A DNA stretch of 64,000 bases, taken from assembly GCA_043228905.1 (NCBI GenBank), contig JBHGNT010000011.1, positions 62,001-126,000 on the forward strand, written 5' to 3'. Made by a program: the position numbers and the translations under genes. Source of the stretch: Azolla caroliniana (Eukaryota > Polypodiophyta). Under the pieces are notes generated by a model. The model ran no database searches. It was not told the origin of the DNA and saw nothing but the letters and a program-made list of their open reading frames with translations. Positions within the stretch are counted from its first letter, which is position 1. The number at the start of each line of letters is the position of its first letter. Below are positions 31,879 to 41,865 of this stretch, one piece after another.

Positions 31879-32204
31879 AGGGTGTCTACGGAAGACACTT
31901 CACCAAAGGGGTGTTACGGCAACAGGATTCGACTCGACGCTTAATCCGACTTAATTAGGTTACTTAGCAAGATCGTCCTTAATAATCACACGCGTAAGAT
32001 ATAACAATGTATGCAGAACGACAATTAACACAGAGAGATAACACACTAAGCTTTATTAATTAACCGCTACTCATTACATTGTATCCGGGCCTTTAAATAG
32101 GTTTCCGGTCTGTAGTACAAAACGGTGCCATCCGCACCTGTTCGGGATCGGTCCGGATCTGGAACGGCATACCAATTCCGGCCCGTCCGTCCACACTCAT
32201 AGCT
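31843..32204 (-). repeat. 5' LTR of the gypsy element
   Basis: ~360 bp ending GTTAACACA on the minus strand. It contains a TATA-like TATTTAAAG near 32,090-32,100 followed by AATAAAGC. Its outer end at 32,204 abuts the target duplication but lacks a clean TG; the clearest terminal TGTG starts about 9 bases inside. Confidence 0.72.
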
Positions 32205-32540
32205 TACTTACAACCATTCCTAATAATTAAATAACTCCCCGTTTCACACTCTAGACTCCTTTGCCGGCTGGTAACATTTTGTGGCATAGATCCTAATTTA
32301 CCTTGATTGGAGTGTTTCGTGTATGGGAAATTGCTAACTGCGGCGGAGTGAAGGATGTGCGTGAGTTTCGTACTAAGGCTCTCTAAAGATAGGGAGGGAT
32401 CAAGGGAGGAGAGATGGGCCTGAACATGTTGAGCATATATGTCAGAGAGCTCATGTGTGAAATGTATTGTGGTGTGATGACGTGGTTGACTAGAGTTGGT
32501 GGCGTTAGAGATATTGCATTTTAGCTTGAAGTATAAGAAA

Positions 32541-33380
32541 CTATGGTCCACAATGCACGTCAATAGGGCATGGGGCCACCCGGAAGGAGTTAATCATGTG
32601 GGTAGCTTCAGGGCGTCCTATTAGATAATCAATTGACATGCTTTCCCCTCCATATGGGAAACATGTGAGCTCTTTCGAGCCCCACCACTTGGCTAAACCA
32701 TTATATATGACCATATGGTGTTGACTGCCAAGTTCGAGCAAATGATGGCCAAAGCTCGTGGCGTTTGCACCTTGATCCTTTGATCTACGTGTGGTGCCTA
32801 TGTCTAAAGGATCGACATTTACCATTTCTAGTTTTCTATTCATCTGAAATATTGTGCATTGTCGAGATTGGGTTCTCGCATTAAAGTCTCCTACCATGAA
32901 TACTTCTCCTTGGAAAGAATATCAGATTATGTCATCCGATAGAGGTTCATATGGGGAAGGCCCATGTGGCACTCCTTCATCAACTAATCTCGCCTCGCCA
33001 GCCAGATTATTACGAGAACCTTTCGAGGGGAAGTAACAAATGGCGAAAAATACTGACTTGTCCTTGCTTGAGGAGACTTTCACCCACATAAAACGAGCTT
33101 CTGGATCTGTCCTCATTATTTCTATCCTATTATATAGCTCTCTCCGAGATAATATTGTGACACCTCCAGATGCCCTGGTAGTGCATCGACGTGAGGTTTG
33201 TCTAAAAGTCTACTCCCAACGAAATCCTTCGACTCGTGGGAGTCCCCTATTTGGGCTTTGGTGTGTGTCTACTAGGAAAAGTATATCTACTACCTTTAAT
33301 GTCTCCTCTAGGCAGCTGAGGTGTGTCCAGAGTGCGTCGTTACAATTCCATAAGATCATCCTAAGTGTATTTTCTGTCAC
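32541..33380 (-). pseudogene. LINE endonuclease domain
   Basis: Apurinic/apyrimidinic-type endonuclease that nicks target DNA in non-LTR retrotransposition. Seen blocks are ILWNCNDALW, DPEARFMWVKVSSSKDKSVF, FAICYFPSKGSRNN, the catalytic GDFNART and SIDYLIGRP. It is broken into several frames. Confidence 0.8.
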
Positions 33381-33656
33381 ATGGGCCACACGCCGTCAAT
33401 TAGTAGTGCGATCATTTATGATCACTCACCCATCTTGATAAAAGGCACGATGCCCTTCTTTACGAGCTTGCATAACTCGTGGCATACAACTCTTGCGATG
33501 CTCAATTTGCATCTTAGTGAGGTCTTCATCGAGATAGATAGGGTCCCCACCCAATCTTTGAAGAATTGGTCTCTTCTTAAAGAAAGTGATAATAGAGTCC
33601 AAGTCTTTAAATTGAAGACCTAAGGCTCTCTTCCTAGTTGTGTCGCGTCCGGCCCT

Positions 33657-34208
33657 CTAAGCTTTGGTGATAGGTAGGGCTGTTGTGTACCCTAACATTT
33701 TCCCGAGTGTTTGTGCATCCTCGTCCGGGGATGCACCTTCCTTGAGCCTAGTGACACGTACATTTAGGCTTCGAGCCTGACGCATTTTCTCCTCTTCAAG
33801 GGTGGTATTAACAATATTTTCATCTTTTATTTCTTTTTTAATGTTTCTTTTAACCACATCTACCCAACCTGTTTTTGCTAACTCTATGTTATTTTTAACC
33901 TCCACTTTAACTGTTTTGATCTCGTCTTTTATATCCTCTATGGAGGATATTTCACCGTCCTCTCGAAATACCTCGATGTCATTAAGTTGTTTTTTGAGGT
34001 TGGTGTTTTCCTCTTCAAGTTTTTCTATTTCGGCCTTGAGGGCTTCTTTTTCCTCTCTATCTTTTTTCTTGTGGGTTTCAGCGTCTTTCACCCATTTTTT
34101 CATATCCATCTCTATTTTTGTTAAATGATTAAACATATCTAACAAGTCTTCTTTACTTATAGCCTCGTCTTGTATATCCTTATGTTCCTTAGTTTGTTTA
34201 GACATCAT
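33657..34208 (-). pseudogene. LINE ORF1 (coiled-coil protein)
   Basis: RNA-binding-type ORF1 of the LINE, starting MMSKQTKEHKDIQDEAISKE. A long charged coiled coil follows (KKKDREEKEALKAEIEKLEE, NTNLKKQLNDIEVF), then a basic segment (VDVVKRNIKKEIKDE) and the start of an RRM-like region (LNVRVTRLKEGASPDEDAQT). A TAG at 33,657 interrupts it; the frame continues RKRALGLQFKDLDSIITFFK towards 33,400. ORF1 proteins form trimers on LINE RNA; that role is from the family. Confidence 0.78.
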
Positions 34209-34491
34209 TGTGGTGTCAATAAGAAAAAAAAGATAAAAGAAATGGGTCCGAGACTTAGCCGAGTTTATGTGTATATCACAATCACATCGGCATTTTGTAG
34301 CACGCAATGAGCACGCCAAAAGAACCCACCAATGAAGGAAGGATGCATCGCCAAGAAAAGAAACATGATACTCAGCAACGTCAAGAACAAGAAAGAGAAG
34401 AACACGGCAGCATGACAGTACGACTGACAACGGCGACGGGCAGCGACGGACGGCCATAGGCGACAACGGGGCATCAAGTCATGCAGCACGC

Positions 34492-35207
34492 TGTCGTAGT
34501 GTATTTCGTACACTACGTGAAAATAATATAAAATAACCGATTGAATAAATATGAAGAAAAAAAGAAGAAGAAAATATCAAAATAAACATTACATGCATTG
34601 GGCAAGATTTGAACCTTACACCTTCATGTTAATAATGTAATGTCTTACCATTACACTAGCATTTCATTCGTATTAAAAAATATCATAAAAAAGGTAAGTT
34701 CACGTAGGATAAACTTTAGTTAAAAGAAAAACACATGCTAAAAGAAAAAGCTACGGATGCACATCTAGCGTGCATGACACTATAGTTGATAAAAAACGCA
34801 CAAGTTAGAAAAAGCATAATCACTTTAGATAAAGCATATAGTCTATCTATAGGAAAAGCATGGAGTCTATAGTTAGAGAAAAAAAAAGCATGGATTCCTA
34901 AAACTCCCTCATCACTACATAAGGATGGGGAGCACAATGTAATAGGTGTGTGAAATATTTGGGAAATTGGATATATTTCCTAAAACACCAATAATAAAAT
35001 AGAATCGTGGGATTCACGAAGTTTTATATAATCTTTCAATCTAAATTCATATTCTTACATAAATATTGATTAATGTAATACTTGTGGGATTCACAAGGTT
35101 TCTATATCTCTTTCTTATAATCTATTCATATTCATAAATAGATTAGCGTCAAATTCTTCCTCCTCCTAGTCCAAAACCTCGGTTGTTCCCACCTAACTCA
35201 TGCAACG
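34492..35207 (+). repeat. LTR of a TGTCGT-family element (copy E)
   Basis: ~716-bp LTR beginning TGTCGTAGTGTATTT, whose first 45 bases resemble copy B. Its end (CCTAGTCCAAAACCTCGGTT... TGCAACG) resembles copy C. A primer binding site-like TGGCGCCGAAAGGC follows at 35,211. The interior is only ~235 bp (35,211-35,446) and is dominated by two AG runs (35,290-35,314; 35,391-35,420). Two imperfect subrepeats around gggattcac occur at 35,007 and 35,084. No 3' LTR was found. Confidence 0.65.
34606..34658 (-). other. tRNA-derived (SINE-like) pol III promoter
   Basis: On the minus strand, an A-box-like TAGTGTAATGG (34,658-34,648) is followed 42 nt later by a B-box-like GGTTCAAATCT (34,616-34,606). 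The spacing is that of a tRNA gene, but the cloverleaf is degenerate. Most likely a SINE or tRNA relic inside copy E. Similar relics occur near 7,950, 10,600 and 10,760. Confidence 0.45.
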
Positions 35208-35387
35208 ATCTGGCGCCGAAAGGCACGACAACGCAGATGGCAGCAGACGACGACAGATGGCAACGCAGCAACAGACAACAACACGGCACGGAAGAGAGAG
35301 AGAGAGAGAGAGAGTGCAACACAGTAGCGGATTGCGACGGACGTCGTAGACAATAGCGCGACAACAACAAACGATAGCATGACCGTT

Positions 35388-35423
<36 letters not shown>

Positions 35424-35446
35424 TTGTAAATGTAGTCAAAGTAAAG

Positions 35447-36344
35447 CATAAAGCTTAGAGGTTGCTCTGATATCAGATGTTTGAGTTCAAATATGAGAGT
35501 CCAAGATAATGGAGCATGCTATGATATGGAATCAAGAAATCTAAATTTTGAAACTTAAGGTGAGAGACATAAAGGGAAAAGCAAATTTGTGCCACGAATG
35601 AGAAACGCACAGACAAGGGTGCCTGTGTTTATCAATAAGATCATAGCTTCCTCGTCTGATATCGGATTTCTATGTTCAAACATGTAAATCGAAGCTAGTG
35701 GAAAAGGCAATGATATGGTATTGAAAAATCTAAAATTTGAAACTCAGGGTGAGAGACATGAAGGAAAAACCAAACTTGTGCCACAAACGAGAAACACACA
35801 TATAAGAGCGACGATATTTATCAGTAAGCTTATAGCTTCCTTGTCTAATATCAGATTTCTATGTTCAAAAATGCAAATCGAAGCTAACGGAAAAGGCTAT
35901 GATATGGTACCAAAAAATCTAAATTTTGAAACCTAGGGCGAGAGACATGAAGGAAAAACCACAAATGATGAAGGCAGAAAGAAGAGCGCCCAAGTAAATC
36001 ATAAAGATTAGAGGTTGCTGCTCTAATATCGGATGTTTGAGTTCAAATATGCAAATCGAAGCTAACATAAAAGGCTATGATATGGTACCAAAAAATCTAA
36101 AATTTGAAACCTAGGGCGAGAGACATGAAGGAAAAACCAAACTTGTGCCACAAATGCGAAGGCACAGAGAAGAGCGCTCGAGTAAATCATAAAGCTTAGA
36201 GGTTCCTGCTCTGATATCGGATGTTTGAGTTCAAATATGTGAATCCAAGATAATGGAGCATGCTAGGATATGGAATCAAGAAATCTAAATTTTGAAACTT
36301 AGGCCGAGAGACATGAAGGGAGAAGCAAAATTGACCCACAAAGG
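35447..36344. repeat. ~187-bp tandem repeat, five units
   Basis: Marker gatatcgga/aatatcaga at 35,468, 35,658, 35,837, 36,025 and 36,212 (periods 190, 179, 188, 187). Same unit as 22,130-22,488. The last unit is cut by the copia LTR at 36,345. Confidence 0.93.
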
Positions 36345-36942
36345 TGTTGAGAATAAAGCGTGGAATATTGCTCGGCCACAACCGAGTCTCAAGCACTCAA
36401 GATAATCAAACACACACAAAAAGATGGGAATAACATAGAGAACACAGGATGTTTACGTGGAAAACCCTAAACGAGAAAAACCACGGGAGTTCACAAACTC
36501 CAAACTATCACTATCTGAGAGGGATACAAATATATGCACAAAGGCAACGACCTTGTGCATGTAGTTCTCGCCAGGTGGCGGCTACAACCGAAAGTGCTCT
36601 TTGCAACTTTCGCTCTCTCTCTCTCTCACGCACTGTACAACAGTTGCAACTCACAAAACATATACAGCAAATGACAACACAACCACATAAAATGTTTTCC
36701 CTAGGTCATATTTATACTAATATGGCTTTAAGGCTATTTACAAATATAGCCCCAATGGGCTTACACCAACATATTTACAAATATGTCCTCTCATCCGGTG
36801 AGAGGTTCTCATTGGGTCCTCTCTATCCGATTCAAATCCAGGTACTTCTCACGGGTCTCACCGGTTCTTCTTCATCCGGCCATTGCCGAGAAATCTTCAT
36901 CCGGTCCTTGCGATCCCATCTAGAGGGTCTGTAATCCCAACA
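36345..36942 (-). repeat. 3' LTR of minus-strand copia element
   Basis: 598-bp LTR, TGTTGGGATTACAG...TCTCAACA on the minus strand. It is preceded (on that strand) by the purine tract gtgaagggggagat. It carries the gtttacgtggaaaaccc...aaccacggg motif also found in the LTR at 16,544. The flank at 36,340-36,344 is aaagg; the partner copy is not present because the element is 5'-truncated. Confidence 0.85.
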
Positions 36943-36949
36943 ATCTCCC

Positions 36950-37360
36950 CCTTCACTCTGGCATGGGATGTTTGGTCAACTCAAATTGCCTCCAGCATGC
37001 GTTTGGCTTGTCGGATGTTAGCACTTTGGTCCACATATCTGACCTGTTCTCCTTCGAGTGTATTTTTGTCAGCACGAATTTCTGATCTTCTACCTTTTCC
37101 CGGATCCAGTGGTATCTCTATTGAATATGCTTTGTCGGGAATGGTAGGTCGCGTTCTTTGCAAGGTGGATGACACTTTGATTGTCGCAGTAGAGCCGATA
37201 TTCCTCTTGCCGGACACCTAGCTCTCCGATGAAGTCTTTCATCCAAATTACCTCCTTGCCGGCCTCCACAACTACCATGTACTCCGCTTCCGTGGTTGAC
37301 AACGCAATCGTCTTCTACAGCCTCGACTGCCATGAAACGACTTCCTCCGCATAAGTCATG
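36950..37360 (-). pseudogene. Copia RNase H, C-terminal part
   Basis: RNase H of the minus-strand copia: SMVMTYAEEVVSWQSRL, ALSTTEAEYMVVVEAGKEVI, WMKDFIGELGVRQEEYRLYC and QSVIHLAKNATYHSR. Frames shift several times. It is separated from the rest of RNase H by the insertion at 37,361-38,011. Confidence 0.87.
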
Positions 37361-38011
37361 ACCATAGATTGACATATTCGCATTCTTCAGCTTTCCCATG
37401 CGAATGCAAACGAATATGAATACGAATGGGTGGTCAAGTATTCGTTTAACTCAAAAAAAAAAAAAGCTTTGTCTTTTTTAATTTCCTAGGATAAAAAGAA
37501 GGAACTTAGACAATAAATAGGGATAATAAAAGAGTTTGGGGATTTGTCACTACTAAATTTTTATAATAAATGTATAACTTATAAATTATAAGTATTCCTT
37601 TTATTTTTAATAAATAAATAAAATAAAATAAAGGCTCATTAATTTTTCACTTTTTATTCCCTCAAAATTTATGGATATTTTTATTTTGACATTAAAAATA
37701 GTACTTCAAACTAATCATATATTCAATTTTCTGTATAGTAAATATAAAAATATTTGTTTTAAAAAAAATAAATAATTGATTGATTAATTAAAATAAGTTT
37801 CACAAAGTCTCTTCATACTATAATCTATTAATGAATAATTGTTCTTTTTTTGGTAAAATAAATTTATTTAAATAAATAAATAAATATTTTATATCTATTT
37901 TGCAAAACGAATGGTTTTTTAATATTCTTAGGGCCATTTCATATTCTCGAATATTGAGAATATTGCGCATGGAGAATATCACGAATATCACGCATGTGTC
38001 AATCTATGGTT
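37361..38011. mobile_element. AT-rich MITE-like element
   Basis: 651-bp AT-rich insert in copia RNase H with 14-bp terminal inverted repeats ACCATAGATTGACA (37,361-37,374 and complement at 37,997-38,010). It is flanked by atg on both sides, a candidate 3-bp duplication. Removing it restores the RNase H block SGYVMTYA. No transposase. A 3-bp duplication would suit CACTA or Harbinger types, but the termini match neither clearly. Confidence 0.65.
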
Positions 38012-39190
38012 ATGACATAACCGGATGTAGACCAGCTGGTATCCGCATCAGCCGACATATCCGAATCGGTGAAACCATCGAGTTGGGGTTTACTAGAGCT
38101 GAATCAGAAGCACATACTCGAGGTGCCTTTCAAGTACCGAAGTATCCACTTTACCGCATTCCAGTGCTCTCTTCCAGGATTGCTCATGAACCGGCTCACT
38201 ACTCCGACTGCATATCCTATATTCGGCCGGGTACACACCATCGCATACATCAAGCTCCCAATTGCAGAGGCATATGGTATCTTCATCATATCCGCCTTCT
38301 TTGCTTTTGTCTTCGGTCTTTGCTTACCGGATAATCTACAGCTTGCTAGCAATGTCGATTCGACCGATTTTCGCATCCGACATGTTGAACCGTTGAAGCA
38401 CCTTCGTCATGTACTTCTCCTGTGACAACTAGAGTAGCTTCTTCGATCGGTCTCAGATGATATGTATCCCCAATAGCTGTCTCGCCGGACCCAAGTCATT
38501 CATTGAGAAGGTCTGGTTGAGAGCCTTCTTCAGCATCTATGTCTTGGCTTGGTCCCATCCGACGATCAATATGTCGTCTACATACATGAGCAATATTAGG
38601 AAATCTCGTCCATCAAACTTCATCACAAACACACAGTGATCGGCTTGCATCTTGTGGTACCCTTGATTGGTCATGAAGGAATAGAACTTCCGGTACCATT
38701 GTCGGGGAGCTTGCTTCAGTCCGTATAGGATCTTTGTCAACTAGCAAACCAGATGCTCCTTCCCTTTCTTCACGAATCCTTCCGGTTGCCGCATATAGAT
38801 CTCTTCTTCGAGGTCACCATGGAGGAATGTCGTCTTGACGTTTAGTTGCTCTACCTCGAGATCCATGCTTGCCACTATGCTCAACACCGTTTGGATGCAA
38901 GTCATTTTCATTACTGGGGCAAAGATTTCATCGAAATCCACTCTTTTCTTTTGTTGAAACCCCTTCACCACGATCCAGGCTTTGTATCTCGGGGGGTTTC
39001 CACCATCTCCCAATTTTAGCTTGTACACCCACTTGTTTTGGAGTGCCCTTTTCCTTTTCAACAACTCCACCAATTCATATGCGTGGTTCTCATGCAAGGA
39101 ATCCATCTCATCCTGCATGGCACTCAACCATATGCAGTTGTGGGTGTTTTTCTTTGCTTCTTCGAAGCTTTCCGGCTCCCCCCTCATCGG
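38012..39190 (-). pseudogene. Copia reverse transcriptase and RNase H start
   Basis: Minus-strand copia RT. From right to left: SFEEAKKNTHNCIWLSAMQD, NKWVYKLKLGDGGNPPRYKA, VDFDEIFAPVMKMTCIQTVL, VEQLNVKTTFLHGDLEEEIY and KILYGLKQAPRQWYRKFYSF. The catalytic LLMYVDDILIVG is at about 38,580. Then YAMVCTRPNIGYAVGVVSRF, AVKWILRYLKGTSSMCF and STSGYVIT. Several frame changes. Confidence 0.92.
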
Positions 39191-39655
39191 TTAGCAATAT
39201 GCGCTCTGCTTCTGGAAATCTCCGGGGGGCTCTTCTTTCCCGGAGAGGATATCTCTGACCTTGGCTTCCGGCAAACGGTTCCTCCGTTTGTTCCAAATCC
39301 GAATCTGATTCAGGATCTTGGCCAGTTCCGGTTTTTGCTTCCTCTTCTTCTTCTTCGGTCGGTTCAGGCTCTACTTCGAAACCGGCCTGTTCTTTGAGTG
39401 TCAACCGGCTCTCAACCGGATAGGTCCTCAGCTCCTTCAGCTGATCCTTACCTATCGACCCAGAATTCATTATCTTCTTCTCCGACTCCCAGTTGGCAAT
39501 GGTCTTGTCTTCCATGAAAATAATATCTCAACTCCGGAAAACCTTCTTGTTGACTAGGTCCCACACTCGATAACCGAACTCGTCATCGCCGTATCTGAGG
39601 AATATGCATGGCCGGGACTTTGGATCCAACTTCACTCTCTTGTCCTTCACCATGT
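39190..39655 (-). pseudogene. Copia integrase C-terminus and hinge
   Basis: Acidic hinge between integrase and RT (VEPEPTEEEEEEAKTGTGQD, QRYPLRERRAPRRFPEAERI) and the end of the integrase domain (KLDPKSRPCIFLRYGDDEFG, RVWDLVNKKVFRS). Cut at 39,655 by a solo LTR; the frame resumes at 41,411 (AYVHVVKDKRVK). Confidence 0.88.
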
Positions 39656-39927
39656 TGTCGTGAAGATTCCCGACCATAGTGAGAAACCGGGAGATAAAGG
39701 AAGAATCGGCGGGGTGCACCAGGTGCACTCGCTCTTGTAAATTTGTATAGGGAATAGGGGTGCCTTTATGGCGTCGAACACTAATAAAGGACGAGATAGA
39801 GAATCCCATGTAATAAGGGATTTATCCCACATCGTTACACATCCCTCTCCTTGTTCTATAAAAGGAAGGGAGCGCCCCTTGTAAGAGGGTTCCCATTCTT
39901 TGGGTTTTGTTCCTCATTTTTGAGGTT

Positions 39928-40350
39928 TGTTAAGTAATTAGGTAATTAACTAGGGTTAATTAGCGACTAATTATATGGCTACGTTAAGCAGCGGAAGATT
40001 AGTATGATATGCGCGTGAGAGTGTGTGAGAGGAAGTTACACTTGAACACAAAGATAAATGGGGGATGATTGACCATATTGAAAAGTGTCATCAACATACA
40101 AAAATACCCACAATGAGGTATATATACAACCCATGTGCAACGGTGCACATGTGTGGGTAGAACATAGGTACTTATGTGTAAGTCCTACATTAAATGTACT
40201 AAGGAGTGGAGGATCTAGAATATCCCACTTAAGTACAAGGTCCTATTTAAAGGCTTAAGGTCAACACATTAACTAGATTCGATCTAGGTAACTACTAAGT
40301 TACATGTGTTGACTAACTAGATTAAACTAGTTGAGCTTGATATCTCAACA
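39928..40350. mobile_element. Solo LTR nested in copy D
   Basis: 423 bp, TGTTAAG...CTCAACA, flanked by a perfect 5-bp duplication aggtt (39,923-39,927 and 40,351-40,355). Size and ends fit a copia-type LTR. Orientation not fixed. Confidence 0.88.
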
Positions 40351-40724
40351 AGGTTTCATGGTTTCCTTTGTAATATAATAGTAGTCTATTTTCATTGTAT
40401 TTAGTTTCTGTTTCTCTCTCTGTCTCTGCTTCAAGCATTCTTGTTTCTGTTAGGGTTTCAAGTGTTTCTGTTTCTGTTAGGTTTCGTTCGGGTGCATGAG
40501 TGGGCGTGCGTGTTTTGTTGCGGCAGATAGTGTGGTTGTCTGCCCTTGTTTTCTATTTATGTTAGGGTTTCGTGGGCTCGACGGTGTGTGTGCGTGAGTA
40601 GGGTTTGGTAGCGGCGGGCAACGCGTGGGCTGTCTTCGCCTTTCTTGGGTTCTGTTTTGTTGGGTCACAACGCTCCGCGTTTCGGAGTGCGTGGGTACGT
40701 GAAGGTGTTGGTTTCCATCGCGGT

Positions 40725-40860
40725 GGTGATCCCGTACGCACAGAAGTTAGGTAGTAGATTTTCTTCCTCTTCGTGCAAGACCCATTCGAGCCGGTGATCC
40801 CGTACGCACAGAAGTTAGGTAGTAGATTTTCTTCCTCTTCGTGCAAGACCCATTCGAGCC
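40725..40860. repeat. 68-bp tandem duplication
   Basis: Two back-to-back identical-looking copies of a 68-bp unit (40,725-40,792 and 40,793-40,860, beginning ggtgatcccgtacgcacag) inside solo LTR D. The near identity implies a recent event. Confidence 0.93.
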
Positions 40861-41410
40861 GGCGAGCCCGAGTGCTCCTGGCAGACGGCTTGGCGACAGG
40901 AGGCGGCTAGAGTAAAGAGGTGCCCTACACGAGGATCCCGTTGTGCGAGCACACGCTGGTGCTTCCCGACCGATCCTGGGATGCGGGCTCCCTCTTCCTC
41001 TCTGTGTGGGACTGACGTCGTGTACATATATGTGCGTGTGTCTCTGGTTAGCTTAGGGTTTGGTCTCGGGTGTATGCGTTGTTGCCGGTATAGAGGAGCC
41101 AGACGTAACCAAGTGTATATGTGTGTGTGCGGGCGCGGTTAATCAGGCCGTGACCCGTGCCTCTTTTGCTTTCGGGGCCCTTTTACATACGAACCGAAGG
41201 GCAGTAAGGATGGGTGTGCGCCTTCTCACTTCGCACGCGGTCACCGGTCGCATCTGGAAAGAAACCGAAGCCGGTCGGCAAGGTCTAACCCAAACACCAT
41301 CTAGATTTGAACCGGTCGGCAACGCGACAAGCTTAGGAGAATTCGGTCCTCCGAAAACTCCACTCCTGGTCCCGCCTAGATTCGACATGCAAGCGTGGAA
41401 CTCCGCAATA

Positions 41411-41865
41411 ACGTGCACATACGCGAGACACCCAAACACCTTCAGATGCCGGTAAGACACGTCCTTACCGGTCCATACTTTCTGCGGTGTGTCTCCGTCC
41501 AAGGGTACTGAGGGTGATCTATTTATCATGAATGTTGCCGTCGACAGCGCCTCAACCCAAAACGTCTTGGGTAACTTGGCATGTACCAGCATACTCCGGA
41601 CTCTCTCCATTATGGTTCGGTTCATCCTCTCGGCCAACCCATTTAGTTCTGACGTCTTTGGCATGGTAAATTCGAGCCGGATTCCCTTCGACGGACAATA
41701 CTCCTCGAACTGTCCCCGTGATTCTCCTCCGTTATCTGCTCGAACCGCCTTCAGCTTCCATCCGGTTTCTCTTTCCACTCTCGCGTGGAGCTCCTTGAAG
41801 ATGGATAAAACCTGGTCCTTCGTCTTTAGCAGTGTGGCCCATAGCTTCTGGCTGGCACGTACTCA
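41411..41865 (-). pseudogene. Copia integrase core, truncated
   Basis: Upstream part of the minus-strand copia integrase: WKLKAVRADNGGESRGQFEE, GIRLEFTMPKTSELNGLAER, MNRTIMERVRSMLVHAKLPK, TFWVEALSTATFMINRSPS and KVFGCLAYVHV. Sequence before about 41,865 has no copia similarity, so gag, protease and the 5' LTR are lost. This is the edge between the repeat block and the genes. Confidence 0.9.

Larger units (their letters stand above)
24997..32204 (-). mobile_element. Nearly complete Ty3/gypsy retrotransposon
   Basis: 7.2-kb minus-strand element inside the LINE, flanked by a perfect 5-bp duplication tactt (24,992-24,996 and 32,205-32,209). The LINE frame reads through (VVSRCYNED) on removal. 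Order on the minus strand: 5' LTR (32,204-31,843), primer site (31,837-31,822), gag, protease, RT-RNase H, integrase (to 25,984), then an extra region (25,970-25,010). Only 13 bp matching the LTR end (tgtgttaactctt, 24,997-25,009) remain at the 3' side, so the 3' LTR is almost wholly deleted. Gag-pol is one frame over 5.9 kb, broken only by seven single stops. No chromodomain was seen at the integrase end. Confidence 0.9.
32205..34491 (-). mobile_element. LINE, 5' half (ORF1, endonuclease)
   Basis: Upstream half of the LINE whose RT lies at 22,489-24,991. ORF1 starts at 34,208. The apurinic endonuclease (about 33,370-32,540) starts MILWNCNDALW and includes GDFNART and the block MSIDYLIGRPEATHMINS. 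The linker (32,563-32,210) runs to the gypsy insertion. Many stops. The 5' end abuts an LTR beginning at 34,492; whether that LTR inserted into the LINE 5' UTR or simply neighbours it is not clear. Confidence 0.85.
39656..41410 (+). mobile_element. Solo LTR (TGTCGT family, copy D)
   Basis: 1755-bp solo LTR, TGTCGTGAAG...CGCAATA, with flanks atgt (39,652-39,655) and acgt (41,411-41,414), a 4-bp duplication with one transition. TATA box (tctataaaagg) at about 39,858. It is enlarged by a nested 423-bp LTR plus one 5-bp duplication (39,928-40,355) and a 68-bp tandem duplication (40,725-40,860). The copia integrase frame is restored by excision. Confidence 0.9.

Noticed and set aside
22130-36344. 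CRISPR-like array from regularly spaced repeats
   Set aside because: The ~187-bp units are contiguous tandem repeats without unique spacers, in a plant nuclear context.
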